This document shows, one piece after another, positions 8,619 to 18,136 of a stretch of 40,849 bases of DNA; position 1 is the first letter of the stretch; each line of letters starts with the position of its first letter. Where the stretch lies: positions 1 through 40,849 of the forward strand of contig PWQI01000188.1 of assembly GCA_003556805.1 (NCBI GenBank). Direction: 5' to 3'. The stretch comes from Trueperaceae bacterium. Lineage in GTDB: Bacteria; Deinococcota; Deinococci; Deinococcales; Trueperaceae. The notes beneath the pieces are model-generated. The model made no database searches. It saw only the letters and a program-made list of their open reading frames with translations, and was not told where the DNA came from. The translations under genes were made by a program, and so were the position numbers.

Positions 8619-10318
8619 AACACCACCGGCTCCTCGTATACCCCGAAAACGTCACGGAGGACATCCATCTGCTCCTGCAGCGTACACAGCGCGTGAGCGC
8701 AGCGCATGAACGACGGCATGCTGTTGCGGCCACTGACGGCCGCGTCGCGCAAGTCGGCCAGCGCAGCACGCGCAGCCGCGTCGTCACGCTCCGCACGCAC
8801 CGTGGCCAAGCGCTCCGCTTGGGCGCGCGCGACGCTCGCGTCGACGTGTTGCAGCGGCACCCGCGGCGCCTCGGCCTGGAAGGCGTTGACACCCACGATC
8901 ACCCTGTCGCCGGCGTCCACCGCACGCTGTTCGGCGTAGCTGGCGTCGCCGATCTCGCGGGCGAACCAGCCGTTCTCGATCGCGGCCTCGACGCCGCCCT
9001 GCGCGTCGATCACAGCCACCAGCGCCAGCGCACGACGCTCCATCTCGTCGGTGAGATGCTCGAGGAAGTACGACCCACCGAGGGGGTCGACCACGTTCGC
9101 CACGCCCGACTCGTGCGCGATCACCTGCTGCGTCCGCAGGGCGAGGAGCGCCGCCGCTTCCGTGGGCAGCGAGAGCGCCTCGTCGTACGCATCGGTGTGC
9201 AGGCTGTTCGCCCCACCGAGCACGCCGGCCAACGCCTGCACCGCCACGCGCGCGACGTTCACCAACGGCTGCTGCGCCGTCAGCGACACGCCCGCCGTTT
9301 GGGCATGCGTTCGCAGGGTCCACGAGCGCGGGGCGCGTGCCCCGAAGTCCTCGCGCAACCAGCGCGCCCAGATGCGGCGCGCGGCGCGCAGCTTCGCGAT
9401 CTCCTCGAAGAAGTCGTTGTGCACGTTGAAGAAGAAGCTGATGCGGGGCGCGAAGGTGTCGACGTCGACGCCGCGATCGACGGTGCGTTGCACGTAGTGC
9501 CGTCCGTTCGCGAGGGTGAACGCGAGCTCCTGGACCGCCGTGGACCCCGCCTCGCGGATGTGGTACCCCGACACGGAGACGACGTTCCAACGCGGGACCT
9601 CGCGCGGCCCCCACTCGATGGTGTCGACGACGAGCCGCACCGAAGGCTCCGGCGGGATCACGTACTCCTTCTGGGCGATGAACTCCTTGAGGATGTCGTT
9701 CTGCGTCGTGCCGCCCACGCGCGTGAGGTCGGCGCCCCGGCGCTGCGCCATGGCCAGGTACATCGCCCAGATCGGACTGGCGGGGGCGTTGATGGTCATC
9801 GAGGTCGTCACGGCCTCGGGATCGATGCCGTCGAACAGCACCTCCATGTCGGCCAGGCTCGACACCGACACGCCGCAGCGCCCCACCTCGCCCAACGCCA
9901 TCGGATCGTCTGCGTCGTAACCCATCAGGGTCGGGAGGTCGAACGCGGTGGAAAGGCCCGTCTGGCCCGCAGCCAGCAACGCGTGGAAGCGGCGGTTCGT
10001 CTCCTCAGGCGTCCCGAAACCCGCGAACATGCGCATCGTCCAGAGCTTGCCCCGGTACCCCGACGCGTGGATGCCACGCGTGAACGGGTACTCGCCCGGG
10101 TGCTCGAGCGCAGCCGCTCGAGAGCGATGCTCTTCGGTGTAGACCGGCTCGAGCGGGATGCCGGAGAGCGTTTCGGAAGCCGTGGAGCGCTCGGGGATGC
10201 GTGCCACCGCCGGTCCGTACGTGTCACGGCGCCAGGCGTCGAGCCGTGGCGTCGGGACGGTGTCGTCCTCGGTGTCGTGCGCATCGCCCGCCACGGTGGG
10301 CGTACGATCGTCGGCCAT
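8615..10318 (-). CDS. Catalytic large subunit of methylmalonyl-CoA mutase-type acyl-CoA mutase
   Basis: [96 protein letters not shown]. Confidence 0.93.
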   Translation of the reverse strand: MADDRTPTVAGDAHDTEDDTVPTPRLDAWRRDTYGPAVARIPERSTASETLSGIPLEPVYTEEHRSRAAALEHPGEYPFTRGIHASGYRGKLWTMRMFAGFGTPEETNRRFHALLAAGQTGLSTAFDLPTLMGYDADDPMALGEVGRCGVSVSSLADMEVLFDGIDPEAVTTSMTINAPASPIWAMYLAMAQRRGADLTRVGGTTQNDILKEFIAQKEYVIPPEPSVRLVVDTIEWGPREVPRWNVVSVSGYHIREAGSTAVQELAFTLANGRHYVQRTVDRGVDVDTFAPRISFFFNVHNDFFEEIAKLRAARRIWARWLREDFGARAPRSWTLRTHAQTAGVSLTAQQPLVNVARVAVQALAGVLGGANSLHTDAYDEALSLPTEAAALLALRTQQVIAHESGVANVVDPLGGSYFLEHLTDEMERRALALVAVIDAQGGVEAAIENGWFAREIGDASYAEQRAVDAGDRVIVGVNAFQAEAPRVPLQHVDASVARAQAERLATVRAERDDAAARAALADLRDAAVSGRNSMPSFMRCAHALCTLQEQMDVLRDVFGVYEEPVVL

Positions 10319-10369
10319 GCGGCGATGGTAGCACTCGAGGCCGCACGCCTCCGACCGAGCGCTCGCGCG

Positions 10370-11458
10370 CTACCGCAGGTCGGGTCGCCCCACGAGGCTC
10401 GCCGCCACACCCTGGGTGCGCAGCGTCGCGCCGACCTCGAACTCGTTGCGCACGACCGCCAGCGCCGTCCAGTGCGCATCGGGCCACGGCGCGACGGTCC
10501 CCAGGCGGCCCGCCTTCCGTCCGTCGTCCCCGACCAGGCCGACGTCGTCGAGACGTGGCGCCGCTTCGAGCGTCAGCGTCGCCAACGAGCGCCGCAGGTT
10601 GCCGCGCGCCTCGACCCGGGCCATGATCTCCTGACCCAGGTAACACCCCTTGCGGTACGACACCCGGGCCTCGAGGCCGGCTTCCTGGGGCAGCGCGTCG
10701 ACGCCCTCTGCCGCAGCGGCGGCGATGCCGGCGGCCACGCGCGCCGTCGCGAGGGCGCGCTCGCCGATCGGGACGGCGCCCGCGGCCGACAACGTCGACC
10801 AGAGCGGTTCGAGGTGCTCGCTCAGCACATGCACGTCGACCGCGGCCGTCAGACCGCGCGGGCGTGCGTGCAGCATCACGTCGGCACCGTGCCAGGCGAC
10901 CTGGCGTGCCTCCTCCGGCGCCGACGGCAGGCGATCGACGGCCAACGCGTCGCGCAGCGCGGCGAGCGCGTCCGGACCGCTGACGACGAACGACACGACG
11001 CGCTCGGCGAGGGGCTCGATGACCACCTGGTCGAAGATCACGTGGGCGTCCAGCGCCGCGCGCACGACAGCGCCGCGACCGTCGTCGACAGCCACGTACA
11101 CGTCGCGCTCGCGCCGCACGATCACGACATCGGCCTGCGGCCTCCCGCGGTGGTCGAGGAGCAGCGCCTCGCGCACACCGCCGGCGCCGAGTGCGCGGAC
11201 GTCGTGGCTGACCTGGCCCTGCAGGAAGTCGATGCGGTCGTCGCCCGTCACGCGCAGCGCGCCCCGGCGCACCAGCGGCACGAGCGCCGGCTCGCCCGCC
11301 AGCAGGCGACGCGCCTCGTCACGTGCGTCCGAGAAGGCGCACACCGCGCCCAGGTCCACGCCGGGCAGCCCGTCGTGGACCGGCCACTCGCCGAGCAGGG
11401 CCGTCCAGACCGGATGGTCGCTGCGCGTCGGCGTGCCGTTGCTGTCGTCCGAGCCCAT
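10370..11458 (-). CDS. ygfZ: YgfZ/GcvT-like folate-binding protein (Fe-S cluster assembly type)
   Basis: RIDFLQGQVSHDVRAL and signature KGCYLGQEIMAR; SD GGAGG before ATG 11458. Confidence 0.85.
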   Translation of the reverse strand: MGSDDSNGTPTRSDHPVWTALLGEWPVHDGLPGVDLGAVCAFSDARDEARRLLAGEPALVPLVRRGALRVTGDDRIDFLQGQVSHDVRALGAGGVREALLLDHRGRPQADVVIVRRERDVYVAVDDGRGAVVRAALDAHVIFDQVVIEPLAERVVSFVVSGPDALAALRDALAVDRLPSAPEEARQVAWHGADVMLHARPRGLTAAVDVHVLSEHLEPLWSTLSAAGAVPIGERALATARVAAGIAAAAAEGVDALPQEAGLEARVSYRKGCYLGQEIMARVEARGNLRRSLATLTLEAAPRLDDVGLVGDDGRKAGRLGTVAPWPDAHWTALAVVRNEFEVGATLRTQGVAASLVGRPDLR

Positions 11459-11477
11459 TGGTGCCTCCGCGCCCACG

Positions 11478-12227
11478 CTACGTCTCGTCTTCTCCAACGT
11501 CCGTGGTGCCGGCGACGCCGCGCACGCCGACGATGTCGCGCGGGTCCAGGTCGACGACCTCGCCGGCCAGGCGCCGGGCCCTCGCGGCGCGGAGCGGCTC
11601 CAGGTCGACGATGGTGAACTCGAACGCGTTGACGACCAAGACCCCCTCGGGGCTCATGTAGCTGCGCGGCGCGTTGGCGCCGGAGAGGTGGACGTGGCCA
11701 TGGATGTGGACGAGCGGGCGCCAGCGCCGGTGGAAGGCGTTGAACGCGGCGACTCCGCGATGGGCGTAGTCGCTCCCCTCGTGCGGCCCACGCGGGGCTG
11801 CGTGCGTGAGCAGGACGTCGACGGCGCGTCCGCGACGCCAGCGTCGCATGAGCAACTGGGGTGTCAGGCCCAGGACGTGCCGCCGCATGCCCAGCTGGCT
11901 GTACTGGTGGGGTCCGGCACGGTAACGCGCGCTCCCCTCGATCCCGGCCACCAAGGCGCCACCGACCTCCACCACCCGCCGATGGGCGTTGATGCATCCG
12001 CCGGGAAGGCGCACTTCGTCGGGCTCATCGGCGGAGCGGATCCAGCCGTTGCCATGGTTCCCGAGCACGTACACGGGGGCGACCCGCAGCTTCGTGGCGA
12101 GGAACTCCAAGACGTGGCCGGGCATGTCGCCCGCCGACAGCACGATGTCGAACGGTGGCAAGTTACGCGGGAAACGCTCGCTGTAGACGAGGGGCGAGAC
12201 GGCATCGGCGATGGCAAGGATGCGCAC
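11478..12227 (-). CDS. Metallophosphoesterase
   Basis: ILAIADAVSPLVY, IVLSAGDMPG, VLGNHGN, LLTHAAPRG, HIHGHVH. Confidence 0.87.
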   Translation of the reverse strand: MRILAIADAVSPLVYSERFPRNLPPFDIVLSAGDMPGHVLEFLATKLRVAPVYVLGNHGNGWIRSADEPDEVRLPGGCINAHRRVVEVGGALVAGIEGSARYRAGPHQYSQLGMRRHVLGLTPQLLMRRWRRGRAVDVLLTHAAPRGPHEGSDYAHRGVAAFNAFHRRWRPLVHIHGHVHLSGANAPRSYMSPEGVLVVNAFEFTIVDLEPLRAARARRLAGEVVDLDPRDIVGVRGVAGTTDVGEDET

Positions 12228-12245
12228 CGGTGCCGACCCGCCCCC

Positions 12246-13347
12246 TCAGGCGTTCGCTTCGACCGCGCCGGAGGCGCCTGCGCGCCACTCCAAGCCGGCC
12301 CAGATGAGGTCCTCGATGTCGCCGTCGAGCACGTCGTTCGGATCGTGCCGCATCAGCGCGGTGCGATGGTCCTTGACGTACTGCTTGTCGAGCACGTAGC
12401 TGCGGATCTGTGAACCCCACTCGATCGCCTTCTGATCGCCGCGCGCCTTCATCTGTTCGTCGAGTCGGCGCTGCTCTTCGCGCTCCCAGAGCCGCGATCG
12501 CAGGACCGTCATCGCCTTCTCGCGGTTCTTGATCTGCGACTTGCCGTCTTGGCACGTGACGACGATCTCGTCGGACGTGCCGCCCCGGTAGACCACGCGC
12601 ACGGCGGAGTCGGTCGTGTTGACCGACTGGCCGCCCGGTCCCGACGACCGGTACACGTCGACGCGTACGTCCTTCGGGTCGATGTCGACCTCGATCGCGT
12701 CGTCGATCTCGGGCATCACCTCGACGGACGCGAAACTGGTGTGCCGCCGGTTCTGCGAGTCGAACGGGCTGACACGCACGAGGCGGTGCACGCCGCCCTC
12801 GACCTGGAGCATGCCGAAGGCGCGCTCGCCACGCACGATGATCTGGGCGTAATCGACGCCGTTCGGTGCGGCATCGTTGCCGACGACGTCGAGGACCTCG
12901 ACCGAAAAGCCGTTGCGCTCGCCGAAGCGCTGGTACATGCGCAGGAGCATGCCTGCCCAGTCGGACGATTCGGTACCGCCGGCGCCAGGCTTGATCGTCA
13001 CGATCGCCGGGCGATCGGCGTGATCGCCCTTGAAGAGCGTCTCGCGGTAGAGGGCGTCGAGCGCGGTCTCGACTCGACGCTGCTCGATCTCGAGCTCGGC
13101 GTGGTCGGCCTCGCTGGCCATGTCCCACAACTCGACCAGGCCTGCGACGTCGTCCTCGATCCGGGCGAAACCGTCGACCACACGTCTCAGGCGCGTCGCC
13201 TCCTGCGTGACGGCCTTGGCGCGCTGCGGGTCGTTCCAGATGGCGGGGTCGTTCAGTTGCGGGTCGAGCTCATCGAGCCGGGCACGGGCGCCGGCCAAGT
13301 CAAAGATACCCCCGAAGGGTGGCGAGCCGTTGCTGGATCCGTTCCAT
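12246..13347 (-). CDS. prfB: Peptide chain release factor 2 with programmed +1 frameshift; join 13347..13303 and 13301..12246, 366 aa
   Basis: Zero frame MERIQQRLATLRGYL-UGA, then +1 frame DLAGARARLDEL...; SSGPGGQSVNTTDSAVR (RF GGQ motif). SD GGAGGT at 13361-13356. The ORF-track N-terminus (13382) is artefactual. Confidence 0.95.
13299..13314 (-). promoter_or_regulatory. prfB recoding site CGGGGGTATCTTTGAC
   Basis: Revcomp reads CTT-CGG-GGG-TAT-CTT-TGA-C; internal SD-like GGGGG, 3-nt TAT spacer, CUU slip codon, UGA stop followed by C. Confidence 0.96.
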
Positions 13348-13441
13348 GATGTGATACCTCCGTCGTGCGGAGCGTACCCCATGTCGGGGGGTACAGCCGT
13401 CGCTCGGCCGTCGCCGACGCGCGTGATAGCATCGCGTGATC

Positions 13442-13492
13442 ATGACGACGTGCACCACGCGCGAATCGCGGTGCGCGAGAGGCTCCCCGTAA
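13442..13492 (+). other. Putative leaderless uORF MTTCTTRESRCARGSP in the cdaA leader
   Basis: ATG 9 nt after TAGCAT (13427-13432); ends TAA immediately before a strong hairpin. Confidence 0.3.
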
Positions 13493-13521
13493 CCGCGCCG
13501 GGTTCCCTCCGGACCCCGCGC
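13452..13521 (+). promoter_or_regulatory. Structured 5' leader of cdaA (two hairpins)
   Basis: GCAC-CA-CGCG-CGAAT-CGCG-GTGC (13452-13474) and GCGCCGGGTTC-CCTCC-GGACCCCGCGC (13495-13521, one mismatch), just upstream of SD GAGGAGG. Confidence 0.4.
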
Positions 13522-13546
13522 CCGCTTCGCCCGAGGAGGCGGACCC

Positions 13547-14293
13547 GTGTTCCCGTTCGACGGCTTCGGTCTGCGTGACGTGCTCGACATCGTCATCCTG
13601 GCCGCCCTCTTCTACCAGGCCTACGCGCTGCTCATCGAGTCGCGCGCGTGGAACGTGTTCCGCGGCCTGGCGGCGCTGCTCGGCGTGTGGTTCGTCGCGT
13701 CGCAAGCCGGCCTCGAGGCCACGCGCTTCCTGTTCGACCGGGTGGCGCCCGTCGCGTTCATCGCCGTCGTCGTCGTGTTCCAGCCCGAACTCCGCGCCGC
13801 ACTGGAACGCGTGGGACGGGGTCGACGCCGCACCGCGAGCGCCGGTGACCCCGTCCAGGAGATCATGACGGCGGTCCGTGACCTGGCGCAGCAACGCATC
13901 GGCGCCCTCATCGCGCTGCAGGGCACGACGCCGTTGGCCGAGTACGGCCGGGCGGGACGCGAACTCGGGGCGCCCGTGAGCGCCGCGCTGCTGCACACCA
14001 TCTTCGCCAGCCGCGGCCCGCTGCACGACGGCGCGGTCATCGTCCGTGACGACGTGGTCACGCACGCGGGCGCCATCTTGCCGTTGTCGGATCGCGATGC
14101 GGACGACGGCTGGGTCGCGCGCCTGGGTACACGGCACCGCGCCGCCTTGGGCCTGGCGGAGGTCTCGGACGCGCTGATCTTGGTGGTCAGCGAGGAGCGG
14201 GGCACCGTCTCGGTGGCGCATCAGGGTGAGCTCCGCATCGACATCGCGCCGGCGGACGTCCTGACCACGTTGCAGGAGGTGTACGCCGAGTGA
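13547..14293 (+). CDS. cdaA: Diadenylate cyclase (DAC domain, CdaA type)
   Basis: N-terminal TM helices; VFQPELRAALERVGR; HDGAVIV and GTRHRAALG (DGA/RHR motifs). Confidence 0.94.
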   Translation: MFPFDGFGLRDVLDIVILAALFYQAYALLIESRAWNVFRGLAALLGVWFVASQAGLEATRFLFDRVAPVAFIAVVVVFQPELRAALERVGRGRRRTASAGDPVQEIMTAVRDLAQQRIGALIALQGTTPLAEYGRAGRELGAPVSAALLHTIFASRGPLHDGAVIVRDDVVTHAGAILPLSDRDADDGWVARLGTRHRAALGLAEVSDALILVVSEERGTVSVAHQGELRIDIAPADVLTTLQEVYAE

Positions 14294-15207
14294 GCGCGCG
14301 CGACGTGTTGACCAGGATCGTGCATCAGTGGCCGCGCAAGCTCGCCGCCATCGGTCTGGCGTTCCTGATGTGGGCGTTCGTCAGCACGACCGACGCCACC
14401 ATCGGCCAGCGCTCCATGCTGGTCCCGATCACCGTCGAAGGGATCGCGGCCGACCTCGTGCCGATCGGTATCCCGGAGTTCGCCGAGATCACCGTGACCG
14501 GTCCGACCCAACGGCTCGACAGGCTGCGACCCGAGAGCGTCGAGGCGGTGCTCGACCTGAGCGGACTCAGCGGCAACTTCGCCGCACCCGTCGGTGTGTC
14601 ACCGCCGCAGGGCGTGACCTTGGAGCGCGTCAGGCCAGCGGAAGTGCTCGGGATCCTCGAGCGCGTCGCCACACGGCAGGTGCCCGTCACGGTCGTGTTC
14701 CTCGGCACGCCGCCCGCCGACGCCCGGGTGTTCGGATCGCCGGATCCCGCCACGGTCGACGTACGAGGGCGCGGCGCCCGACTGGACCGCGTCGCCCAGG
14801 CGATCGTGGCGGTCGACGTGGGCCTCGATGCCGCCACAGTGGCCCCCTTCCCCGCCGATGCCGCGGGCCGTCCCGTGGACGAGGTCACGGTCATGCCCGC
14901 TTCGGTCACGGTCACGATGCACTCGGAGGCGGTGCTGATCGAGCGTGAGGTCCCGCTGCGCCTCCTTCCCGTCGTGATCAGCGGCGTGACCGAGGTGACG
15001 CCGTCGCACGACAGCGTCACGGTCGTCGGACCGCCGACGCTGGTGGCGGCGCTGCAAGAAGTCGTCGCGTCTGCGGTCCTGCCGACGCAACGGCCTGCGC
15101 CCGGTCGGTATACTCTCGACGTGAACGTCGCGACGCCATCGGGCGTGGCCGTCCTGGACGAAGTCAGCGTCAGCGTCGTGTACGTCGAACCGCCGACGGC
15201 CCCCTGA
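14290..15207 (+). CDS. cdaR: YbbR-domain protein (CdaR-like regulator of CdaA)
   Basis: N-terminal TM helix LAAIGLAFLMWAFVS then repeated YbbR-like segments; GTGA overlap with cdaA. Confidence 0.85.
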   Translation: MSARDVLTRIVHQWPRKLAAIGLAFLMWAFVSTTDATIGQRSMLVPITVEGIAADLVPIGIPEFAEITVTGPTQRLDRLRPESVEAVLDLSGLSGNFAAPVGVSPPQGVTLERVRPAEVLGILERVATRQVPVTVVFLGTPPADARVFGSPDPATVDVRGRGARLDRVAQAIVAVDVGLDAATVAPFPADAAGRPVDEVTVMPASVTVTMHSEAVLIEREVPLRLLPVVISGVTEVTPSHDSVTVVGPPTLVAALQEVVASAVLPTQRPAPGRYTLDVNVATPSGVAVLDEVSVSVVYVEPPTAP

Positions 15208-15229
15208 GGACCGCAGCACTGGAGTGCCC

Positions 15230-15844
15230 ATGATCCGACCCATCCGCCTCTACGGCGACCCGGTGCTGCGCCGCGCCGCGCGCAGCGTGTCACGCTTCGA
15301 CGACGATCTGCGCGCCCTCGCGGCCGACATGATCGACACGATGATCGACGCCGACGGCCTCGGGCTGGCGGCGCCGCAGATCGGCATCGCTCGGCGCGTG
15401 TTCGTCGTCGCGGGCGCCGCCGACCCCGAGCAACCGAAGCTCGACGATGACGCGCCCGAGCCGACCCTGGACGAGCAACGGGCAGCGGCTCTCGTGTTCG
15501 TGAACCCAACGCTGCGCGTGCAGGCTGGGGTGCAAACCGGTATCGAAGGTTGCCTCAGCCTCCCGGGTCTGTACCACGACGCCGTGGAGCGCCACGCCGC
15601 GCTCAGCGTGCGCTTCCAGGACCTGAGCGGCGAGTGGCACGAGCGTTCGGCCGAGGGCCGTTTCGCGGTGGTGCTGCAGCACGAGGCCGATCATCTCGAC
15701 GGCGTGCTGTTCATCGACCGCCTGCCGGATGCCGAACGGGCGGAGTTCATGGAGGAGCACCGGAGCGACCTCGCGCAGATGCAGCGCGACGCCAAGGCGG
15801 CGCTGCGCAGCAACGGTCGACCTCCCGTAGGCCGCAGCACATGA
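15230..15844 (+). CDS. def: Peptide deformylase
   Basis: GLAAPQIG, EGCLSLPG, QHEADHLDG. Confidence 0.95.
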   Translation: MIRPIRLYGDPVLRRAARSVSRFDDDLRALAADMIDTMIDADGLGLAAPQIGIARRVFVVAGAADPEQPKLDDDAPEPTLDEQRAAALVFVNPTLRVQAGVQTGIEGCLSLPGLYHDAVERHAALSVRFQDLSGEWHERSAEGRFAVVLQHEADHLDGVLFIDRLPDAERAEFMEEHRSDLAQMQRDAKAALRSNGRPPVGRST

Positions 15845-16812
15845 CGCTGCGAGACGAGACTGGGCGTCGGCTGCGGGTCGCCGCCTTCGGCTCACCCGAG
15901 TTCGCTGTGCCGAGCATCGAGCGTCTGGCCATGGAACACGATCTCGTGCTCGTCGTCAGCCAGAGCGACAAGCCCGCCGGCCGCGGCATGGCGCCGCGGA
16001 CACCCGCAGCGGCCGCGTGGGCGCGCGACCACGGCGTCCCCCTGGCGCAACCCGAACGGCTCACGTCGAACGACGCCTTCCTCGAGCAGCTGCGAGCGCT
16101 CGATCTCGACGTCGCCGTGACGGCGGCGTACGGCAAGCTGCTGCCACCGGCGCTCCTCAGCATCCCGCGCGAAGGCGTGCTCAACGTCCACGCCAGCCTG
16201 TTGCCGCGTTACCGTGGCGCTGCGCCCGTGCAGCGGGCGCTGATCGACGGCGCGGCGGAGACCGGCGTCAGCATCATGCAGACCGAGGCCGGTCTCGACA
16301 CCGGTCCCGTGCGGCACGTGCGACGAACGGACATCGGGCCCGACGAGACTGCTGGCGCGTTGCTCGTACGCCTGGCGGAGCTCGGTGCCGTGGCGCTCTC
16401 CGAGGCGCTGGCGATGCTCGCTCGCGGCGAGCTGCCGAGCGAGCCCCAGGACCACACCGCCGCCACGATCGCGCCGCGCCTGACGCGAGCCGACGGCAGG
16501 ATCCGGTGGACGGACGACGCCGACGCCGTGTCGGCCAGGCACCGCGGCGTCACGCCCTGGCCAGGCAGTTGGTTCGAGCGCCGCCGTGGTGACGGGAACG
16601 AGGTCGTGAAGGTGCACGAGCTGGAGCGAGGTGTGCCCGATGCCAACGGCGCGCCGGGTTCGATCGTCGCGATCGACGCGGCCGGTGTCCACGTCGCGAC
16701 GGGGCGCGGAACGGTCGTCCTGCGGGTGCTGCAGTCTCCGGGTAGGCCGCGCCAGGACGCCGCCGCATGGGCGCGCGGCGCGCGACTCGCCGTAGGAGAC
16801 AACTGTGGCTAA
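15841..16812 (+). CDS. fmt: Methionyl-tRNA formyltransferase
   Basis: FGSPEFAVPSIERL, LNVHASLLPRYRGAAPVQRALIDG, ETGVSIMQTEAGLDTGPV; ATGA overlap with def. Confidence 0.95.
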   Translation: MTLRDETGRRLRVAAFGSPEFAVPSIERLAMEHDLVLVVSQSDKPAGRGMAPRTPAAAAWARDHGVPLAQPERLTSNDAFLEQLRALDLDVAVTAAYGKLLPPALLSIPREGVLNVHASLLPRYRGAAPVQRALIDGAAETGVSIMQTEAGLDTGPVRHVRRTDIGPDETAGALLVRLAELGAVALSEALAMLARGELPSEPQDHTAATIAPRLTRADGRIRWTDDADAVSARHRGVTPWPGSWFERRRGDGNEVVKVHELERGVPDANGAPGSIVAIDAAGVHVATGRGTVVLRVLQSPGRPRQDAAAWARGARLAVGDNCG

Positions 16813-18127
16813 GGTCGCGATCGTTGGTCGCCCGAACGTGGGCAAGTCGAGCCTCTTCAACCGCCTGCTCGGTCGCCGCGAGGCGATCGTCGCCGACTTC
16901 GCCGGCGTCACCCGCGATGTGAAGGAGGCCGAGGTCGTCAGCGACGACGGTAAGCACTTCACGCTGCTCGACACCGGCGGGCTGTGGTCCGGTGACGAGT
17001 GGGAGCACGCCATCGAGATGCGCGTCCGCGATGCGCTCCGCGACGTCGAGTTGGTGCTGTTCTGCGTCGACGGACGCGACGGGCTCGCGGCCGCCGACTT
17101 CGAGATCGCGCGCTTCCTCCGGACCATTGGCTTGCCCGTCTTGGTGGTGGCGACGAAGGTCGACGACCCGCGCCACGAAGAGGCACCGGCGTACTTCGAG
17201 CTCCACGGCCTCGGGTTCGGCGAGCCCTTCCCCACCGCCGCAGAGCACGCCCGCGGTACGTGGGAGCTGCTGGCCGCCGTCGCGGAGCGCCTGTCGGACG
17301 ACGAGGGCGAGGCCGACGACCACCCCATCCGCGTCGCCATCGTGGGCCGCCCGAACGTGGGCAAGTCCAGCCTCCTGAACGCCTTGCTGGGCGAAGAGCG
17401 TGTGATCGTCGCGGACATGCCCGGCACCACGCGCGACGCGATCGACGTGCGCTTCGAGTACGGCGGGCGCTCGTTCATCCTGATCGACACCGCCGGCCTG
17501 CGCCGCAAGGCCGACGGCGACGTCGAGTACTACGCCTCGCTGCGCAGCGAGGAGGCCACCCGCCGCGCCGACGTGGCCGTGCTGGTGGTGGATCCGGCGA
17601 GCTTCGGCGACCACGAGATGCGCGTGGGCAACATCGCGCTCGAACACGGCGTGCCGGTGGTGATGGCCGTGAACAAGTGGGACCTGGTCGAGGACGCCGC
17701 GCTCGAGCCGACCCGGAAAGCGCTGCGCGAGGCGCTGGTCCATCTCGCGGCCGTGCCCCGCGTCGAGACGTCGGCGCTCACCTCGTTCGGGCTGCACGAG
17801 CTCCTCGCGAGCGCGGTGCGGGTCTACGACCAGGCCCGTCAGCGCGTCTCGACCGGCGTGGTGAACCGCTGGATCGACGTCTGGACGCAACGTCAGACGC
17901 CGCCCAACTTCAAGGGGACGTCGCTGCGCGTCTACTACGGCAGCCAGGTCGACGTGGCGCCGCCGACGTTCGTGTTCTCGGTGAACAACGAGCGTTACGT
18001 CACCCGCGCGTACGAGCAGTACCTGCGCAACCGGCTCCGCGAGGACCTGAACTTCACGGAGGTACCGATCCGAACCGTGTTCAAAGCGCGCGGGCGGCGC
18101 GAGGGGAGCAAGCGGGTGCGCACCTGA
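16805..18127 (+). CDS. der: Ribosome-associated GTPase Der (EngA), two G domains
   Basis: VAIVGRPNVGKSSLFNRLLG and VAIVGRPNVGKSSLLNALLG; KH-like C-terminus. Confidence 0.97.
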   Translation: MAKVAIVGRPNVGKSSLFNRLLGRREAIVADFAGVTRDVKEAEVVSDDGKHFTLLDTGGLWSGDEWEHAIEMRVRDALRDVELVLFCVDGRDGLAAADFEIARFLRTIGLPVLVVATKVDDPRHEEAPAYFELHGLGFGEPFPTAAEHARGTWELLAAVAERLSDDEGEADDHPIRVAIVGRPNVGKSSLLNALLGEERVIVADMPGTTRDAIDVRFEYGGRSFILIDTAGLRRKADGDVEYYASLRSEEATRRADVAVLVVDPASFGDHEMRVGNIALEHGVPVVMAVNKWDLVEDAALEPTRKALREALVHLAAVPRVETSALTSFGLHELLASAVRVYDQARQRVSTGVVNRWIDVWTQRQTPPNFKGTSLRVYYGSQVDVAPPTFVFSVNNERYVTRAYEQYLRNRLREDLNFTEVPIRTVFKARGRREGSKRVRT

Positions 18128-18136
18128 GGCGCGGCC

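Noticed and set aside
8603-11617. 1004-aa ORF on the + strand
   Set aside because: Antisense to the mutase subunits and ygfZ, which have clear family motifs; low-complexity R/H/Q/A-rich translation typical of spurious ORFs in GC-rich DNA.
13348-13382. prfB N-terminal extension MGYAPHDGGITSWNGSSNGSPPFGGIF
   Set aside because: Artefact of the +1 frameshift; the zero-frame start at 13347 has an SD and conserved RF2-like sequence.
16550-17890. 446-aa minus-strand ORF
   Set aside because: Antisense to der with its duplicated G1 motifs; no recognisable domain.
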